From contig NZ_JACOQL010000003.1 in the NCBI RefSeq assembly GCF_014490725.1, positions 310,001 through 374,000 on the forward strand: DNA of 64,000 nucleotides, read 5' to 3'. Source of the stretch: Paracoccus amoyensis (lineage in GTDB: Bacteria; Pseudomonadota; Alphaproteobacteria; Rhodobacterales; Rhodobacteraceae). The first letter of the stretch is position 1. The number at the start of each line of letters is the position of its first letter. Of the stretch, positions 61,870 through 64,000 are shown in pieces. The notes under the pieces were generated by a model that worked only from the letters and a program-made list of their open reading frames with translations, searched no databases and had not been told where the DNA came from. Both the position numbers and the translations under genes were made by a program.

Positions 61870-62229
61870 TCAAGCTGCGTCTGACAGAACGCGCGCGAGT
61901 TCGAAAATCTGGCGGCGCTGTGCGGCAGGCATCGCATAATAGGCCCGAACCAGCTGCAGCGCTTCTTTATCTGCCAGGATATCGCCCTCGACCGAGGATG
62001 CGGTCTCACCCTCATGCAGCCCTTCAAAGAAAAAGCTGACGGGAACATCGACCGCCTGTGCTATATCCCACAGACGCGACGCCGAGACCCGGTTCATGCC
62101 GGTTTCATATTTTTGGATCTGCTGGAATTTGATCCCGACTTTATCAGCCAATTGCTGTTGGGTCATTCCGATCATCCACCGACGATGGCGGATTCGCTTA
62201 CCAACATGAACATCTACACCGTGTTTCAT
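61870..62229 (-). CDS. XRE-family helix-turn-helix regulator
   Basis: A 119-residue DNA-binding protein. The Cro/C1-type helix-turn-helix (about 10-65: GKRIRHRRWMIGMTQQQLAD, KVGIKFQQIQKYETGMNRVS) is followed by a short acidic and helical tail (SFFFEGLHEGETASS, LQLVRAYYAMPAAQRRQ). This design is common and conserved in Rhodobacteraceae; its targets are unknown. It diverges from the oxidoreductase gene across 155 bp, which may hold its own operator. Confidence 0.85.
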   Translation of the reverse strand: MKHGVDVHVGKRIRHRRWMIGMTQQQLADKVGIKFQQIQKYETGMNRVSASRLWDIAQAVDVPVSFFFEGLHEGETASSVEGDILADKEALQLVRAYYAMPAAQRRQIFELARVLSDAA

Positions 62230-62384
62230 CGTTAAACCTCACTCAATCTATACTGGCAGTAGCTTAACTGATCTCAATTTTCGAGTGTCAACATTATGAA
62301 CCTACATGTTTTTGACCAAAAAGACAGGTATTGATATGCGTGACCTGCAAAAAATCACGTTGAAGCCAGCAAAGGGATGCCGTT

Positions 62385-63377
62385 TTGGACAAAAAATCCG
62401 ACCATGGGCAAGGGGACCAAATTCGAATCGCAATGGTTGAAGCACTGGATCATGATCCAGTCATCCGTCTTGCATCTGCCCCAAATCAAAATTCAACAGA
62501 AGTTTTGGTAAAAATTCATGCCTCTGCGTTGAATTTCGCGGATATTTTGAAGGTTCAGGGTCGCTATCAGGAACGCGCGGAACCGCCCTATGTGCCCGGA
62601 CTTGAAGGGGCAGGCGAAGTCATTGCCGCACCTGCGGAATCAGGCCTGACCGTCGGCGACCGAGTGGCTGTTTATGCCGCGGGTACCTTTTCGGACATAA
62701 TTTCAGTCCCGGTTGAAGCCTGCCTGCGCATCCCAGACAGCATGTCATTTGAACAAGCGGCGGGTTTTCAGATCGCTTACGGGACAAGTCACCTCGCCTT
62801 AGACGTGCGTGCCGGACTGAAAACCGGCGAGACCTTGGTGGTCCTGGGCGCTGCGGGCGGTGTCGGATTGACGGCAGTGGAAATTGGGCACGCGATGGGC
62901 GCGCGGGTGATTGGCTTGGCACGGGGCCAGGATCGGCTTGATGTCGTTCGGGCCGCGGGTGCCGATCTTGTGATAGACAGCGCCGAATGCACCGATTTGA
63001 AAGCGGCGCTCCGCGACGCGGGCGGTGTGGATGTGGTATATGATGCGGTCGGCGACGCGGCGGGGGAAGCCGCGTTCCGTGCGCTGCGAACGGGTGGGCG
63101 TTATCTGGTGATTGGCTTCGCCGGCGGCAGGCCCCCCGTGCTGCCACTGAACCATGCGCTGGTAAAAAACATCGCGATTCATGGATTGTATTGGGGCGGC
63201 TATACCACGCTTGATCCGCAAGTCCTGCGAGCCAGCCTGCTACAACTTTTCGCCATGTTCGAGGCAGGCCAGCTGTCGCCCGTGAATGGTCAGGTTCTGC
63301 CCTTCGAGCAGATAGAACGGGCATTCGCCTTGCTGCGCAGCCGGAAATCAGTCGGAAAGATCGTCCTGACCATGTAA
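62385..63377 (+). CDS. NADPH:quinone oxidoreductase (zinc-free MDR family)
   Basis: A 330-residue medium-chain dehydrogenase/reductase. The N-terminal GroES-like domain has ALNFADILKVQGRYQ and PYVPGLEGAGEV; the coenzyme fold has VVLGAAGGVGLTAVEIGHAMGA. No structural or catalytic zinc cysteines are seen, so it is of the quinone-reductase subfamily. TTG at 62385 with AAAGGGA eight bases upstream is taken as start; an ATG at 62433 (MVEALDH) is a shorter alternative. Confidence 0.82.
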   Translation: MDKKSDHGQGDQIRIAMVEALDHDPVIRLASAPNQNSTEVLVKIHASALNFADILKVQGRYQERAEPPYVPGLEGAGEVIAAPAESGLTVGDRVAVYAAGTFSDIISVPVEACLRIPDSMSFEQAAGFQIAYGTSHLALDVRAGLKTGETLVVLGAAGGVGLTAVEIGHAMGARVIGLARGQDRLDVVRAAGADLVIDSAECTDLKAALRDAGGVDVVYDAVGDAAGEAAFRALRTGGRYLVIGFAGGRPPVLPLNHALVKNIAIHGLYWGGYTTLDPQVLRASLLQLFAMFEAGQLSPVNGQVLPFEQIERAFALLRSRKSVGKIVLTM

Positions 63378-63483
63378 CATGTGCGCAATTGCCGCGCATC
63401 TGGCATTGATTTGAGCTATAATAATGCCAATATCTTACTCGAAATAAGTCGGGGCAGGCCCGACCACCTTTAGGGAGACATTG

Positions 63484-64000
63484 ATGGCCGATTACAACAC
63501 TTACCGTACCGCGCAGAGCGTCGGCACCCGCTCGGCGGTGGTCGATGAAGGTCTGCGGGCCTACATGAACAAGGTTTATGGGCTGATGGCGGTCGGCATG
63601 GGTGTAACCGCCGCTGCCGCCTACGGAGCCAGCGTCGCAGCCGTGTCCGACGGACAACTGACCGCATTTGGCGCCGCGATCTACACGTCGCCCCTGAAAT
63701 GGGTGATCATGTTCGCACCTCTGCTGGTCGTGTTCGCCTTTGGTGCTGCTGTCAGCCGCTTGTCGGTCCAAGGCGCGACCTTGGTGTTCTACGGCTTTGC
63801 TGCTTTGATGGGTCTGTCGATCAGTTCAATTTTTCTGGTCTACAGTAACGTTTCCATTGTCCAGACCTTCCTTGTGACGGCGATTGCCTTCGCGGGTCTT
63901 TCCCTGTGGGGCTATACCACCAAGAAGGATATCTCTGGCTGGGGCAGCTTCCTGATCATGGGTGTGATCGGTCTGATCGTCGCCTCAATCGTGAATATCT
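63484..64000 (+). CDS. Bax inhibitor-1/YccA-family membrane protein, partial
   Basis: The first ~172 residues of a protein that runs off the window. MADYNTYRTAQSVGTRSAVV leads into YMNKVYGLMAVGMGVTAAAA, then several hydrophobic helices (WVIMFAPLLVVFAFGAAVS, LVFYGFAALMGLSISSIFLV, FLVTAIAFAGLSLWGYTTKK, GSFLIMGVIGLIVASIV). The GYTTKKD motif is typical of the family. It may act as a calcium leak channel or in membrane proteostasis. TATAAT at 63417-63422 is a possible -10; AGGGAGA precedes the ATG. Confidence 0.88.
   Translation, partial: MADYNTYRTAQSVGTRSAVVDEGLRAYMNKVYGLMAVGMGVTAAAAYGASVAAVSDGQLTAFGAAIYTSPLKWVIMFAPLLVVFAFGAAVSRLSVQGATLVFYGFAALMGLSISSIFLVYSNVSIVQTFLVTAIAFAGLSLWGYTTKKDISGWGSFLIMGVIGLIVASIVNI

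Overview
The window is GC-rich DNA from an alphaproteobacterium, most likely a member of the Rhodobacteraceae close to Paracoccus. This rests on gene content: an EhuABCD/EutABCDE ectoine locus, a long suf operon, a DUF1489 protein, a B12-dependent ribonucleotide reductase, an NDUFS4-like complex I subunit and a HisN-type phosphatase. Assignments come from reading motifs; no database search was run.

Layout. 1-257: the 3' end of a LysR regulator. 350-12615: an ectoine/hydroxyectoine import and catabolism operon (enuR, ehuABCD, eutABCDE, doeC, doeD), with a direct-repeat candidate operator just before ehuA. 12683-18673: an NDUFS4-like protein, Cu/Zn superoxide dismutase, a small secreted protein, an I78 inhibitor lipoprotein, uvrB, a small P-loop kinase and a frameshifted DadA-like oxidase. 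18775-27321 (minus): coaBC, a cysteine desulfurase, sufB, a UPF0145 protein, sufC, sufD, two Yip1-like membrane proteins and sufS. 27458-32330: comM, a lipoprotein alpha/beta hydrolase, a siderophore-interacting flavoprotein and a sulfotransferase-like protein, then tRNA-Leu.

32700-42200 is a selenocysteine cassette. fdnG carries an in-frame TGA at 33297 followed by a SECIS-like hairpin. It is followed by fdnH, fdnI, fdhE, selA, selB and the tRNA-Sec gene, which lies inside the 3' end of the selB reading frame. selD is not in the window. After this come a secreted A/Q/P-rich protein, trigger factor, a DUF1489 protein and tRNA-Gly.

45216-50190 is a decayed and accessory stretch. A fatty-acid degradation operon is damaged three ways: an acyl-CoA dehydrogenase/ligase deletion fusion, a frameshifted thiolase and a FadB-type fragment. 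It abuts a phage-like remnant, a nuclease with HNR-like and GIY-YIG-like domains, a block of inverted repeats and tRNA-Arg. 50268-64000: a MipA-like porin (frameshifted), an ABC-F ATPase, a YcaQ-like protein, nrdJ, 5-formyl-THF cyclo-ligase, mgtE, hisN, an XRE regulator, a quinone reductase and the start of a Bax-inhibitor-1 protein.

Four apparent frameshifts (near 17592, 48004, 48950 and 50345) are each explained by loss of a single G/C. They may be real decay or systematic sequencing errors.
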